From assembly GCA_902464345.1 (NCBI GenBank), contig CABQJA010000030.1, positions 1 through 17,682 of the forward strand: DNA of 17,682 bases. Direction: 5' to 3'. The notes beneath the pieces were generated by a model. The model searched no databases and was not told the origin of the DNA. It saw only the letters and a list, made by a program, of their open reading frames with translations. Numbering within the stretch: the stretch's first letter is position 1; every line of letters starts with the position of its first letter. Source of the DNA: an uncultured Clostridium sp. GTDB taxonomy: Bacteria; Bacillota; Clostridia; Lachnospirales; Lachnospiraceae. Below, piece after piece: positions 6,958 to 14,392 of this stretch. The translations under genes and the position numbers were made by a program.

Positions 6958-8709
6958 ATGAGTATTGTAAACATTTATCGTGACAGAACCATTAATGAGA
7001 TTACAGAATCCGATGTGGGATCAACCGTAAAAGTAGCAGGCTGGGTAGAGAATATCCGTGACCATGGTGGTGTATCTTTCATCGATCTGCGTGATATGTA
7101 TGGTGTATTGCAGGTCGTTATGCGTGACACTACTTTGCTGGAGGGAATCGTAAAGGAAGACTGCGTATCCATTGAAGGTGTTATGGAGCACCGGGATGAG
7201 GAGACCTATAATCCGAATATCGAGACCGGAACCATTGAGTTAGAGGCACATACCGTGACCGTACTTGGTAAGGTATATAAGCAGATTCCGTTTGAAATCA
7301 TGACATCAAAGGAGATCCGTGAGGATGTCCGTCTGAAGTACCGGTATCTGGATTTAAGAAATAAAAAGGTAAAGGACAACATCATTTTCCGTTCCAAGGT
7401 CATCAGCTTCTTACGGGAAAAGATGACAGAGATGGGATTCCTGGAGATCCAGACTCCGATTCTGTGTGCATCGTCTCCGGAGGGCGCCAGAGATTATATC
7501 GTGCCATCCAGAAAGTTCAAGGGTAAGTTTTATGCATTACCACAGGCACCTCAGCAGTATAAGCAGCTGCTGATGGTATCCGGATTTGATAAATATTTCC
7601 AGATTGCCCCTTGCTTCCGGGATGAGGATGCCAGAGCGGACCGTTCACCGGGAGAGTTCTATCAGTTAGACTTTGAGATGAGCTTTGCTACTCAGGAGGA
7701 TGTATTCCGGGTAGGTGAGGAAGTATTATCTGAGACCTTTAAGAAGTTTGCTCCGGAAGGATATACCGTTACAGAGGCACCGTATCCGATCATCAGCTAT
7801 AAGCAGGCAATGCTGGAGTTCGGTTCTGATAAGCCGGATCTTCGGAATCCGCTGCGTATCATTGATGTAACCGATTTCTTCCAGAGATGTACCTTTAAGC
7901 CATTCCATGGTAAGACCGTGCGTGCGATCAATGTGCATGCAAAGTTGTCTAAGGGACAGCATGAGAAGCTGTTGAAGTTTGCAACCGGAATCGGTATGGG
8001 TGGACTTGGTTATCTGGAGATTCTGGAAGACATGAGCTACAAGGGACCAATCGATAAGTTTATCCCGGATGATATGAAGACCGAGATTGCAGAGTTGGCA
8101 GGTCTGCAGGCAGGTGATACAATCTTCTTTATCGCAGATAATGAGGAACGTGCGGCAAATTATGCCGGACAGATCCGTAACGAGCTGGGTGCACGCCTGG
8201 ATCTGATTGAGAAGAATGCATATCGTTTCTGCTATGTTAATGACTTCCCGATGTACGAGTATGATAAGGAAGAGAAGAAGATGATCTTTACCCATAATCC
8301 GTTCTCTATGCCACAGGGCGGACTGGAAGCACTGAATACCAAGAATCCGGAAGAGATTCTGGCATATCAGTACGATATTGTATGTAACGGTATTGAGCTG
8401 TCATCCGGTGCAGTCCGGAATCATGACATGCAGGTTATGGTAAAGGCATTTGAAATCGCAGGCTATACAGAGGAAGACTTAAAACAGAAATTCGGTGCCC
8501 TGTATAACGCATTCCAGTTCGGTGCACCACCGCATGCAGGTATGGCACCCGGAATTGACCGTATGATCATGCTGTTAAGAAATGAAGAGAATATCCGTGA
8601 GGTCATTGCCTTCCCTATGAATGGTAATGCACAGGATCTGATGTGTGGAGCTCCGGGTGAGGTGACTGAGCAGCAGTTACGCGAGACACATATTAAGGTG
8701 CGTCAGTAG
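6958..8709 (+). CDS. aspS: Aspartyl-tRNA synthetase, probably non-discriminating (Asp/Asn)
   Basis: A 583-residue bacterial-type class II synthetase that attaches aspartate to tRNA-Asp, and possibly to tRNA-Asn. In order: N-terminal OB-fold anticodon-binding domain (about residues 1-105), SPEGARDYIVPSR and the QAPQQYKQLLM aspartate/ATP region, motif 2 (FRDEDARADRSPGEF, about 221-235), the bacterial GAD insertion (about 290-410), and motif 3 (GAPPHAGMAPGIDR, 522-535). The OB-fold reads IRDHGG with His at residue 36. This aligns with His31 of Pseudomonas aeruginosa AspRS, a position where non-discriminating enzymes carry His and tRNA-Asp-specific enzymes Leu. The start is supported by AGGAG at 6947-6952. 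Expression is controlled by a T-box whose specifier reads Asn. Dual specificity would require GatCAB, which is not in the window. Confidence 0.95.
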   Translation: MSIVNIYRDRTINEITESDVGSTVKVAGWVENIRDHGGVSFIDLRDMYGVLQVVMRDTTLLEGIVKEDCVSIEGVMEHRDEETYNPNIETGTIELEAHTVTVLGKVYKQIPFEIMTSKEIREDVRLKYRYLDLRNKKVKDNIIFRSKVISFLREKMTEMGFLEIQTPILCASSPEGARDYIVPSRKFKGKFYALPQAPQQYKQLLMVSGFDKYFQIAPCFRDEDARADRSPGEFYQLDFEMSFATQEDVFRVGEEVLSETFKKFAPEGYTVTEAPYPIISYKQAMLEFGSDKPDLRNPLRIIDVTDFFQRCTFKPFHGKTVRAINVHAKLSKGQHEKLLKFATGIGMGGLGYLEILEDMSYKGPIDKFIPDDMKTEIAELAGLQAGDTIFFIADNEERAANYAGQIRNELGARLDLIEKNAYRFCYVNDFPMYEYDKEEKKMIFTHNPFSMPQGGLEALNTKNPEEILAYQYDIVCNGIELSSGAVRNHDMQVMVKAFEIAGYTEEDLKQKFGALYNAFQFGAPPHAGMAPGIDRMIMLLRNEENIREVIAFPMNGNAQDLMCGAPGEVTEQQLRETHIKVRQ

Positions 8710-8732
8710 TATCCGGGAAATGTATTGCATAA

Positions 8733-8762
8733 TTCTGTCATATGTTGTAAATAGTGACAGAA
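8733..8762. repeat. Inverted repeat between aspS and the nucleoside-uptake promoter
   Basis: TTCTGTCA (8733-8740) and TGACAGAA (8755-8762) form a perfect 8-bp dyad around a 14-base spacer, 26 bases before the -35 box at 8789. It is followed by A-rich, not T-rich, sequence on the plus strand, so it is not a normal aspS terminator. It could be an operator. Confidence 0.5.
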
Positions 8763-8788
8763 AAATGAAAGAAATCAACGAAAAAATA

Positions 8789-8817
8789 TTGACAAATCCG
8801 GTGGGATGCCATAGTAT
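8789..8817 (+). promoter_or_regulatory. Promoter of the nucleoside ABC operon
   Basis: TTGACA (8789-8794) is a perfect -35 box and TAGTAT (8812-8817) a reasonable -10 box, with 17 bases between them. The predicted start is near 8824, giving a leader of about 75 bases before the lipoprotein ATG. Confidence 0.75.
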
Positions 8818-8840
8818 CTTAACTGTGATTTGAGTCAACG

Positions 8841-8878
8841 AAGAAGTTGGGAATCGACAAGGTTGCCAACTTCTTTTT
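8841..8878 (+). terminator. Terminator-like hairpin in the lipoprotein leader
   Basis: AAGAAGTTGG (8841-8850) and CCAACTTCTT (8866-8875) pair perfectly over 10 bp around a 15-base loop and run into TTT, with TTCTTTTT forming the T-rich 3' side. It lies downstream of the predicted promoter and 8 bases before the ribosome site at 8886-8892. It could be an attenuator, a 5' stabiliser, or the late terminator of aspS. CTTCT (8870-8874) can alternatively pair with AGAAG (8884-8888) next to the ribosome site. Confidence 0.6.
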
Positions 8879-8897
8879 AGTTGAGAAGGAGGATAAA

Positions 8898-10118
8898 ATG
8901 AAAAAGAAAGCTTTAAGTATCATTTTAACAGCTGTTATGGCAGTTGGTATGATGACAGGTTGTGGTGCTCAGGCATCAGACGGTTCGTCTTCTGCAGACG
9001 GAAACGGTGCAGCGGATTCTGACTTCAAGGTAGGTATTATGTACATTGGAGATGAGAATGAGGGATATACCGCAGCACATATGGCAGGTATTGACGGGAT
9101 GATGGAGAATCTTGGTCTGGATGACAGTCAGGTGATCGAGAAGACAAACATTCCGGAAGATGAGTCGGCATATGATGCAGCAGTTGATTTAGCAGAGCAG
9201 GGCTGTGATATTATTTTTGCAAACAGTTTTGGTCAGGAGTCTTATGTGATCCAGGCAGCAACCGAGTATCCGGACATCCAGTTCTGTCATGCAACCGGTT
9301 ATCAGGCAGCATCATCCGGTCTGCCAAACATGCATAACTATTTCACAAACATTTATGAATCACGTTATGTATCAGGTGTTGTAGCCGGTCTGAAGTTAAA
9401 TGAGATGATTGATAACGGTACTATTACAGAGGATAAGTGTAAGGTTGGTTACGTAGGCGCTTATCCATATGCAGAGGTTATTTCAGGATTTACATCATTC
9501 TTCCTGGGTATCCGGAGTGTATGTCCGTCTGCTACCATGGAAGTAAAATATACAAACAGCTGGGCTGATATGTCTGCAGAGGCAGAGGTTGCCAATGCAC
9601 TGATCGCAGATGGCTGTGTACTGATCAGCCAGCATGCAGATACAACCGGTGCTCCTTCCGCATGTGAAGCTGCCGGTGTTCCTTGTGTTGGTTACAACGT
9701 ATCCATGATTTCCGTAGCACCGAACACTGCTCTGACATCCGCATCCATTGACTGGTCTGTATATTATACATATGCAGTAAAGTGCGCAATGGATGGCGAA
9801 GAGATTGAAACAGACTGGTGCCGTGGATTTGCAGAGGGCGCAGATAAGCTTACTGAGTTAAATGATAAGGTAGTTGCAGAGGGTACTGCAGAGAAGGTAA
9901 AGGAAGTAGAGGATCAGATTATTGACGGTTCTTTACATGTATTTGATACATCCACATTTACCGTTGGCGGTAAGTCCTTAGAGGATGCAATTGCAGAGGG
10001 CGGCGAGTATGCTGATTATGCAGACTATGTATCCGATGGATATTTCCATGAGTCAGAGCTGGCATCAGCACCTTCTTTTGCAATTATTATTGATGGTATT
10101 ACATCAATTACAGAATAA
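8898..10118 (+). CDS. BMP-family substrate-binding lipoprotein of a nucleoside ABC importer
   Basis: A 406-residue extracytoplasmic lipoprotein of the basic membrane protein (PnrA/BmpA/NupN) family, which binds purine or other nucleosides and delivers them to the membrane complex. The signal peptide (MKKKALSIILTAVMA) ends in a lipobox, MMTGC, with Cys22 as the lipid-modified residue, followed by a Ser/Gly/Asp linker. Family features include FKVGIMYIGDENEGY, GCDIIFANSFG, SRYVSGVVAGL near the hinge, and TNSWADMSAE. I chose ATG 8898 because AAGGAGG (8886-8892) lies five bases upstream and it gives a proper lipoprotein leader. Several extra cysteines are scattered through the mature protein. It is the first gene of the operon and is separated from the ATPase gene by a terminator, typical of binding proteins made in excess. 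The ligand is inferred from family and neighbours. Confidence 0.9.
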   Translation: MKKKALSIILTAVMAVGMMTGCGAQASDGSSSADGNGAADSDFKVGIMYIGDENEGYTAAHMAGIDGMMENLGLDDSQVIEKTNIPEDESAYDAAVDLAEQGCDIIFANSFGQESYVIQAATEYPDIQFCHATGYQAASSGLPNMHNYFTNIYESRYVSGVVAGLKLNEMIDNGTITEDKCKVGYVGAYPYAEVISGFTSFFLGIRSVCPSATMEVKYTNSWADMSAEAEVANALIADGCVLISQHADTTGAPSACEAAGVPCVGYNVSMISVAPNTALTSASIDWSVYYTYAVKCAMDGEEIETDWCRGFAEGADKLTELNDKVVAEGTAEKVKEVEDQIIDGSLHVFDTSTFTVGGKSLEDAIAEGGEYADYADYVSDGYFHESELASAPSFAIIIDGITSITE

Positions 10119-10144
10119 TAAGTCAGCAAAGAAGCTGAAATTTC

Positions 10145-10178
10145 AATACGGAGCTATGAAAATGGCTCCGTATTTTAT
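10145..10178 (+). terminator. Intercistronic terminator between binding protein and ATPase
   Basis: AATACGGAGC (10145-10154) pairs perfectly with GCTCCGTATT (10165-10174) over 10 bp with a ten-base loop, then TTAT. It lies 26 bases after the lipoprotein stop. Partial readthrough would give more binding protein than ATPase and permeases. I see no good promoter between it and the ATPase gene. Confidence 0.8.
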
Positions 10179-10260
10179 ATAATAGGGATGTCGGTGCTGA
10201 GAACTGCGCGAGGCAGGGTTGATCACCGGGACGCAAGGAGTAAGTTTAGGAGGACAGTCT

Positions 10261-11802
10261 GTGGAAGGTTATGCAATTGAGTTAAGGAACGTAACCAAGA
10301 CCTTTGGCGAGGTCATTGCGAATGATAACGTGAACTTAACATTGAAAAAAGGAGAAATATTAGCAATCTTAGGAGAGAATGGCAGTGGTAAGACAACATT
10401 GATGAATATGCTCTCCGGTATTTATTTTCCGGATCAGGGACAGATTCTGGTAAATGGGCAGCCGGTAACCATCCGTTCTCCAAGGGATTCCTTTAATCTG
10501 GGAATCGGAATGATCCATCAGCATTTTAAGCTGATTCCGATTTTTACGGCGACGGAGAATATCATTCTGGGTCTGAAGGAGCAGGGCAGAATGAATCTTG
10601 CCGAGAAGAATCGGGAAGTGGAGGCACTGGCAGCACAGTACGGATTTGAGCTGAATCCGGAGCAGAAGATCTATGATATGACTGTCTCACAGAAGCAGAC
10701 GGTAGAGATCATGAAGGTGCTGTATCGTGGTGCAGAGATTCTGATCCTTGACGAACCGACGGCGGTACTGACCCCACAGGAGACAGAGAAGCTGTTTGAT
10801 ATCCTGCGGAACATGAAGAAGGCGGGCAAATCCATTATTATCATTACCCATAAGTTAAATGAGGTGCTGGAGATCTCAGACCGGGTAGCGGTACTCAGAA
10901 AGGGTAAGGATATCGGAACTGTTGCAACGAAGGATGCGACCGCACAGTCCTTAACGGAAATGATGGTCGGTCAGAAGGTAGAGTTAAATATTGAACGGGA
11001 TGACCCTGAGAATCAGGAGGAGCGTCTGGAGGTAAAGGACATCTCCGTATATAACCGGGAAGGCGTGGAGGTCGTAAAGCATGTAAGCTTCCATGCAAAG
11101 AGCGGTGAGATCCTCGGAATTGCCGGTGTATCCGGCAGCGGACAGAAGGAACTGCTGGAGGCGGTTTCCGGTCTGCAGAATATAGCGAACGGCACGATCA
11201 CCTATAAGGATTCCAACGGAACCGCAACCGTGATCTCAAATATGAATGTGGAGACCAGACGGAAGAAGAATGTGAAGTTATCCTTTGCATTTGTGCCGGA
11301 GGATCGACTCGGCATGGGACTGGTAGGTTCTATGGATCTGATCGATAATATGCTGCTCCGGAGCTATAACAATGGAAAGGGCCCGGTAGCAGACCGAAAG
11401 GCACCAAAGGAGCTGGCAGAACAGATCGTAAAAGAGCTGGATGTTGTGACTCCATCCGTACATACACCGGTCCGGAGACTTTCCGGCGGTAATGTTCAGA
11501 AGGTGCTGGTCGGACGAGAAATCGCAGAGCATCCGGAGGTGCTGGTCGTATCCTATCCGGTGCGTGGACTGGATATTAATTCTTCCTATGCGATTTATAA
11601 TCTGTTAAATGAGCAGAAGCGGGAAGGTGTGGCAGTCATCTGTGTCATTGAGGATCTGGATGTACTGCTGGAGCTGTGTGACAGGATTCTGATTCTGCAT
11701 GCCGGAGAAGTGAGCGGCATTGTGAATGCAAGAACCGTGACGAAGGATGAGCTGGGACTGTATATGTCAGGAAGCAGAAAGGATACGGAATATTATGAGT
11801 AA
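10261..11802 (+). CDS. Double-domain ABC ATPase of the nucleoside importer (NupO/RbsA type)
   Basis: A 513-residue ATPase with two fused nucleotide-binding domains that powers the two permeases encoded next. Domain 1 has Walker A GENGSGKTT (38-46), a Q-loop at IHQHFKLIP, signature-like TVSQKQTVEIMK, Walker B LILDEPTAVLT (D164, E165) and an H-loop THKLNE. Domain 2 has the family's degenerate P-loop GVSGSGQKE, a canonical LSGGNVQK signature (from 407), and a Walker B replaced by VVSYPVRGLD, where relatives have a QPTRGLD-like sequence. Probably only one site is fully catalytic, as is usual for sugar/nucleoside double ATPases. I chose the GTG at 10261 because AGGAGG (10248-10253) is seven bases upstream; an upstream TTG at 10219 has no ribosome site. 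The stop overlaps the start of the first permease by 8 bases. Confidence 0.92.
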   Translation: MEGYAIELRNVTKTFGEVIANDNVNLTLKKGEILAILGENGSGKTTLMNMLSGIYFPDQGQILVNGQPVTIRSPRDSFNLGIGMIHQHFKLIPIFTATENIILGLKEQGRMNLAEKNREVEALAAQYGFELNPEQKIYDMTVSQKQTVEIMKVLYRGAEILILDEPTAVLTPQETEKLFDILRNMKKAGKSIIIITHKLNEVLEISDRVAVLRKGKDIGTVATKDATAQSLTEMMVGQKVELNIERDDPENQEERLEVKDISVYNREGVEVVKHVSFHAKSGEILGIAGVSGSGQKELLEAVSGLQNIANGTITYKDSNGTATVISNMNVETRRKKNVKLSFAFVPEDRLGMGLVGSMDLIDNMLLRSYNNGKGPVADRKAPKELAEQIVKELDVVTPSVHTPVRRLSGGNVQKVLVGREIAEHPEVLVVSYPVRGLDINSSYAIYNLLNEQKREGVAVICVIEDLDVLLELCDRILILHAGEVSGIVNARTVTKDELGLYMSGSRKDTEYYE

Positions 11803-12907
11803 TGATATGAAACATACAGGAAAAGAACCGTTTCTGCGGATGAAAAAACGGGACAACATTTCACGTGGGAAAGCCCTTGGAATACGATTGCTTGCAATCG
11901 TACTTGCTCTGGTGGTCTGCTCCTTTGTGATCATCGCAGTAACCGGACAGAATCCGTTACAGGTATATGCGGGAATTATTGACGGTGCAGTCGGAAGCAG
12001 CCGACGGATCTGGGTAACGATCCGCGAGACAGCGATTCTGCTTCTGGTCGCAGTCGGACTGACACCGGCATTTAAGATGAAGTTCTGGAACATCGGTGCG
12101 GAAGGTCAGATTCTGATGGGCGGTGCCGCTTCGGCAGCTCTGATGATCTATCTGGGTGATAAGGTACCGAATGCGGTACTGGTGATTCTGATCCTGCTTG
12201 GAAGTGCACTGGCAGGTCTGTTATGGGGATTGATCCCGGCTATCTTTAAGGCAAAATATAATACCAATGAGACCCTGGTAACACTGATGTTAAATTATGT
12301 TGCGATGCAGTTCATCACCTTCCTGATCGTGTTCTGGGAGAATCCGAGTGGTTCCAATACTGTCGGAATCATTAATGCAGGAAGCAAGGCAGGATGGTTC
12401 CCAAAGATGTTTGGGACCGATTATTTCCTGAATATTGTGATCGTAACGGTCATGACGCTGGGTGTTTATCTTTATATGAAGTATTCCAAGCAGGGATATG
12501 AGATCTCGGTTGTCGGTGAGAGTAAGAGTACAGCAAAATATGCAGGTATCAATGTAAAGAGGGTTATTATCCGTACCATGATGGTATCCGGTGCTATCTG
12601 CGGACTGGCAGGCTCGGTCATTGTCAGCGGTGCCAGCCATACGATTTCCACCAGTACGGCAGGCGGCAGAGGCTTTACGGCCATTATTATTGCATGGATG
12701 TCCAACTTTAATCCGGTTGCCATGCTGGCAGTCTCACTGCTTCTGGTATTTATGCAGCAGGGTTCCATTCAGATCGCGACACAGTTTGGTCTGAATGAGA
12801 ATGCATCTGATATTATCACAGGTATTATTCTGTTCTTCCTGATCGGTTGTGAGTTCTTTATCCGTTATCAGCTGAAGGTGCGGAAGAATGGAAAGGAGGA
12901 AGCATAA
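11795..12907 (+). CDS. ABC transporter permease 1, nucleoside type (NupP/BmpB-like)
   Basis: A 370-residue integral membrane protein of the branched-chain/ribose/nucleoside permease superfamily (BPD_transp_2). A basic cytoplasmic N-terminus (KKRDNISRGK) is followed by many hydrophobic segments, starting with LAIVLALVVCSFVIIAV. Family features are FWNIGAEGQILMGG, YNTNETLVTLMLNY, and the cytoplasmic coupling loop YEISVVGESKSTAKYAGIN, which contacts the ATPase. Length fits NupP-type permeases (about 350). The ATG at 11795 overlaps the ATPase stop by 8 bases, implying translational coupling; an ATG at 11807 is an alternative, and neither has a strong ribosome site. It pairs with the next permease as a heterodimer. 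Confidence 0.9.
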   Translation: MSNDMKHTGKEPFLRMKKRDNISRGKALGIRLLAIVLALVVCSFVIIAVTGQNPLQVYAGIIDGAVGSSRRIWVTIRETAILLLVAVGLTPAFKMKFWNIGAEGQILMGGAASAALMIYLGDKVPNAVLVILILLGSALAGLLWGLIPAIFKAKYNTNETLVTLMLNYVAMQFITFLIVFWENPSGSNTVGIINAGSKAGWFPKMFGTDYFLNIVIVTVMTLGVYLYMKYSKQGYEISVVGESKSTAKYAGINVKRVIIRTMMVSGAICGLAGSVIVSGASHTISTSTAGGRGFTAIIIAWMSNFNPVAMLAVSLLLVFMQQGSIQIATQFGLNENASDIITGIILFFLIGCEFFIRYQLKVRKNGKEEA

Positions 12908-13888
12908 ATGACAGTTGTAATGACATTTATCCAGAAAGCGATTGCACAGGGAATTGCGATCCTGTTTGGAGCAAGTGGAGAAATCGTAACAGAGAAATCC
13001 GGAAATCTGAATCTGGGTATTCCGGGTATTATGTATATGGGCGGTATCGCAGGACTGATGGGAGCGTTCTTCTATGAACACAGTCAGACAACGCCGAATG
13101 GAGTGATCGGAGCGTTAATTGCAGTGCTCTGCGCATTGGTGGCATCCGCATTGGGTGGTCTGATCTACAGCTTCCTTACAATTACGTTACGTGCCAATCA
13201 GAATGTAGTTGGTCTTGCACTGACCACCTTTGGTATCGGGTTTGGTAACTTCTTCGGTGGTTCTATCTCAAAGATTGCAGGTGGTGTCGGACAGATTTCC
13301 GTTATGACAACCGCTGCTGTCTTTCAGAAGCAGATCCCGGGGCTTTCCGAGATTCCGGTGATCGGACCGTTATTGTTCTCCTATGGATTCCTGACCTATA
13401 CGGCAATCATTATCTCGCTGGTACTGGCATATGTTCTGAAGAAGACCAAGGTCGGATTAAATCTCCGGGCAGTCGGTGAGAGTCCGGCAACGGCAGATGC
13501 AGCCGGTATCTCTATCTCCAAGTATAAGTATGTGGCTACGGTAGTCGGAGCCATGATCGCAGGTCTGGGTGGTCTGTATTATGTTATGGAATATTTCGGT
13601 GGTACCTGGTCCAATAACGGATTCGGTGACCGTGGATGGTTGGCAATCGCACTGGTTATCTTAGCCCTCTGGAGTCCGGCAAGAGCAATCGTCGGTTCCA
13701 TCCTGTTCGGAGGACTGTATATCCTGAATATTTATATTCCGGGATTAAATCGTGCGACGCAGGAGCTGGTAAAAATGGCACCGTATGTGCTGACTATTAT
13801 TGTCCTGATCCTGAGCAGCCGGAGAAACAAGCTGGAGAATCAGCCGCCGGAAAGCCTGGGTGTACCGTATTTCCGGGAGGAACGTTAG
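12908..13888 (+). CDS. ABC transporter permease 2, nucleoside type (NupQ-like)
   Basis: A 326-residue membrane protein of the same superfamily and the partner of the preceding permease. The N-terminal GEIVTEKSGNLNLGIPGIMYMGG is the typical start of NupQ-type subunits (split as GEIVTEKSGNLNLG and IPGIMYMGG). It also has TLRANQNVVGLALTTFGIG and the ATPase-coupling loop VGLNLRAVGESPATADAAGI. About eight to ten hydrophobic segments are visible. The ATG follows the upstream stop directly (TAAATG), with a strong AAGGAGG at 12893-12899. Length agrees with NupQ (about 320). This is the last gene of the operon, closed by the terminator at 13907-13951. Confidence 0.9.
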   Translation: MTVVMTFIQKAIAQGIAILFGASGEIVTEKSGNLNLGIPGIMYMGGIAGLMGAFFYEHSQTTPNGVIGALIAVLCALVASALGGLIYSFLTITLRANQNVVGLALTTFGIGFGNFFGGSISKIAGGVGQISVMTTAAVFQKQIPGLSEIPVIGPLLFSYGFLTYTAIIISLVLAYVLKKTKVGLNLRAVGESPATADAAGISISKYKYVATVVGAMIAGLGGLYYVMEYFGGTWSNNGFGDRGWLAIALVILALWSPARAIVGSILFGGLYILNIYIPGLNRATQELVKMAPYVLTIIVLILSSRRNKLENQPPESLGVPYFREER

Positions 13889-13901
13889 AAACTGATAAAA
13901 T

Positions 13902-13951
13902 AAAAGGCACAGAGGCAGGCGCGGAAGCTGATCCGGCCACTCTGTGCTTTT
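13902..13951. terminator. Strong intrinsic terminator after the nucleoside operon
   Basis: GCACAGAG (13907-13914) pairs perfectly with CTCTGTGC (13940-13947), with inner GC-rich pairing. It is flanked by AAAA (13902-13905) and TTTT (13948-13951), so it can work in both directions. Confidence 0.88.
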
Positions 13952-14007
13952 GAGTATGACAAGTGATATGGTACGGATAACATTTATCCCGAAGGCAAAA
14001 AACAGGC

Positions 14008-14037
14008 TTGACAGATATATGAAATCTGTGCTAGTCT
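14008..14037 (+). promoter_or_regulatory. Promoter of the Trp T-box / trpB unit
   Basis: TTGACA (14008-14013) is a perfect -35 box. After 18 bases comes TAGTCT (14032-14037), a weak -10 box improved by an extended TG motif (14029-14030). An alternative -10 is TCTAAT at 14035. A perfect 6-bp inverted repeat, ACAGAT/ATCTGT (14011-14016, 14024-14029), lies between the boxes. Initiation is predicted near 14044. Confidence 0.65.
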
Positions 14038-14045
14038 AATTAGCA

Positions 14046-14340
14046 GAGAAACCGTTGAGAAAGAGGAAGTACATGTGATATGTATCTCACAGAGAGTCGC
14101 AGGTGGTGGGATTGCGGCAGATGGCAGCATAATGGAATGGGCTTTCGAGGGCGAACCGAACCGGAAGATATGCAGGAAAACAGATAAAGCATTTGCGGTA
14201 GGTGAGACGGAGAGGAGACTCCGTTAACAAATCGGATATATGCAGGTATATCGCGAGTGGATATCGTCATTGATATCAAGCAGGGTGGCACCGCAGGAGT
14301 TAACTCTTGTCCCAGCAGATAGTGGGATAAGGGTTTTATT
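14046..14340 (+). promoter_or_regulatory. T-box riboswitch, tryptophan specifier UGG, controlling trpB
   Basis: Stem I shows AAGAGGAAGUA (14061-14071), the AGAGAG bulge (14091-14096) and a distal CGCA/UGCG helix (14098-14101 with 14113-14116) around an 11-base GGUGG loop. The specifier loop reads UG-GAA-UGG, with the codon at 14138-14140 as UGG (Trp). The T-box AGGGTGGCACCGCA is at 14282-14295; its UGGC bulge complements the GCCA end expected of tRNA-Trp. An intrinsic terminator follows. Uncharged tRNA-Trp should therefore turn on the downstream tryptophan synthase gene. Confidence 0.95.
14304..14340 (+). terminator. Regulated intrinsic terminator of the Trp T-box
   Basis: CTCTTGTCCC (14304-14313) pairs with GGGATAAGGG (14324-14333) over 10 bp with two G-U pairs and a ten-base loop, followed by TTTTATTTATTTT. 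It competes with the T-box antiterminator. Confidence 0.92.
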
Positions 14341-14392
14341 TATTTTAAAACAGATTCTAAAAAATCCTTTCCCGGAAGTAATAGATACCAAG

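Noticed and set aside
8847..8897. Upstream TTG start extending the lipoprotein by 17 residues
   Set aside because: It begins inside the leader hairpin, lacks a ribosome site, and would destroy the lipoprotein signal peptide. ATG 8898 has AAGGAGG at the right distance.
8795..8897. Purine riboswitch before the nucleoside operon
   Set aside because: I looked for the conserved purine aptamer junction and loop sequences and found none. The space between the predicted start and the hairpin is also too short.
10219..10260. TTG start 14 codons upstream for the ABC ATPase
   Set aside because: No ribosome site precedes it, whereas the GTG at 10261 has AGGAGG seven bases upstream and starts directly at the first ABC-domain strand.
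11747..11794. Start 16 codons upstream for permease 1
   Set aside because: It would overlap the ATPase gene by more than 50 bases and has no ribosome site. The ATG at 11795 gives a typical short overlap and a normal basic N-terminus.
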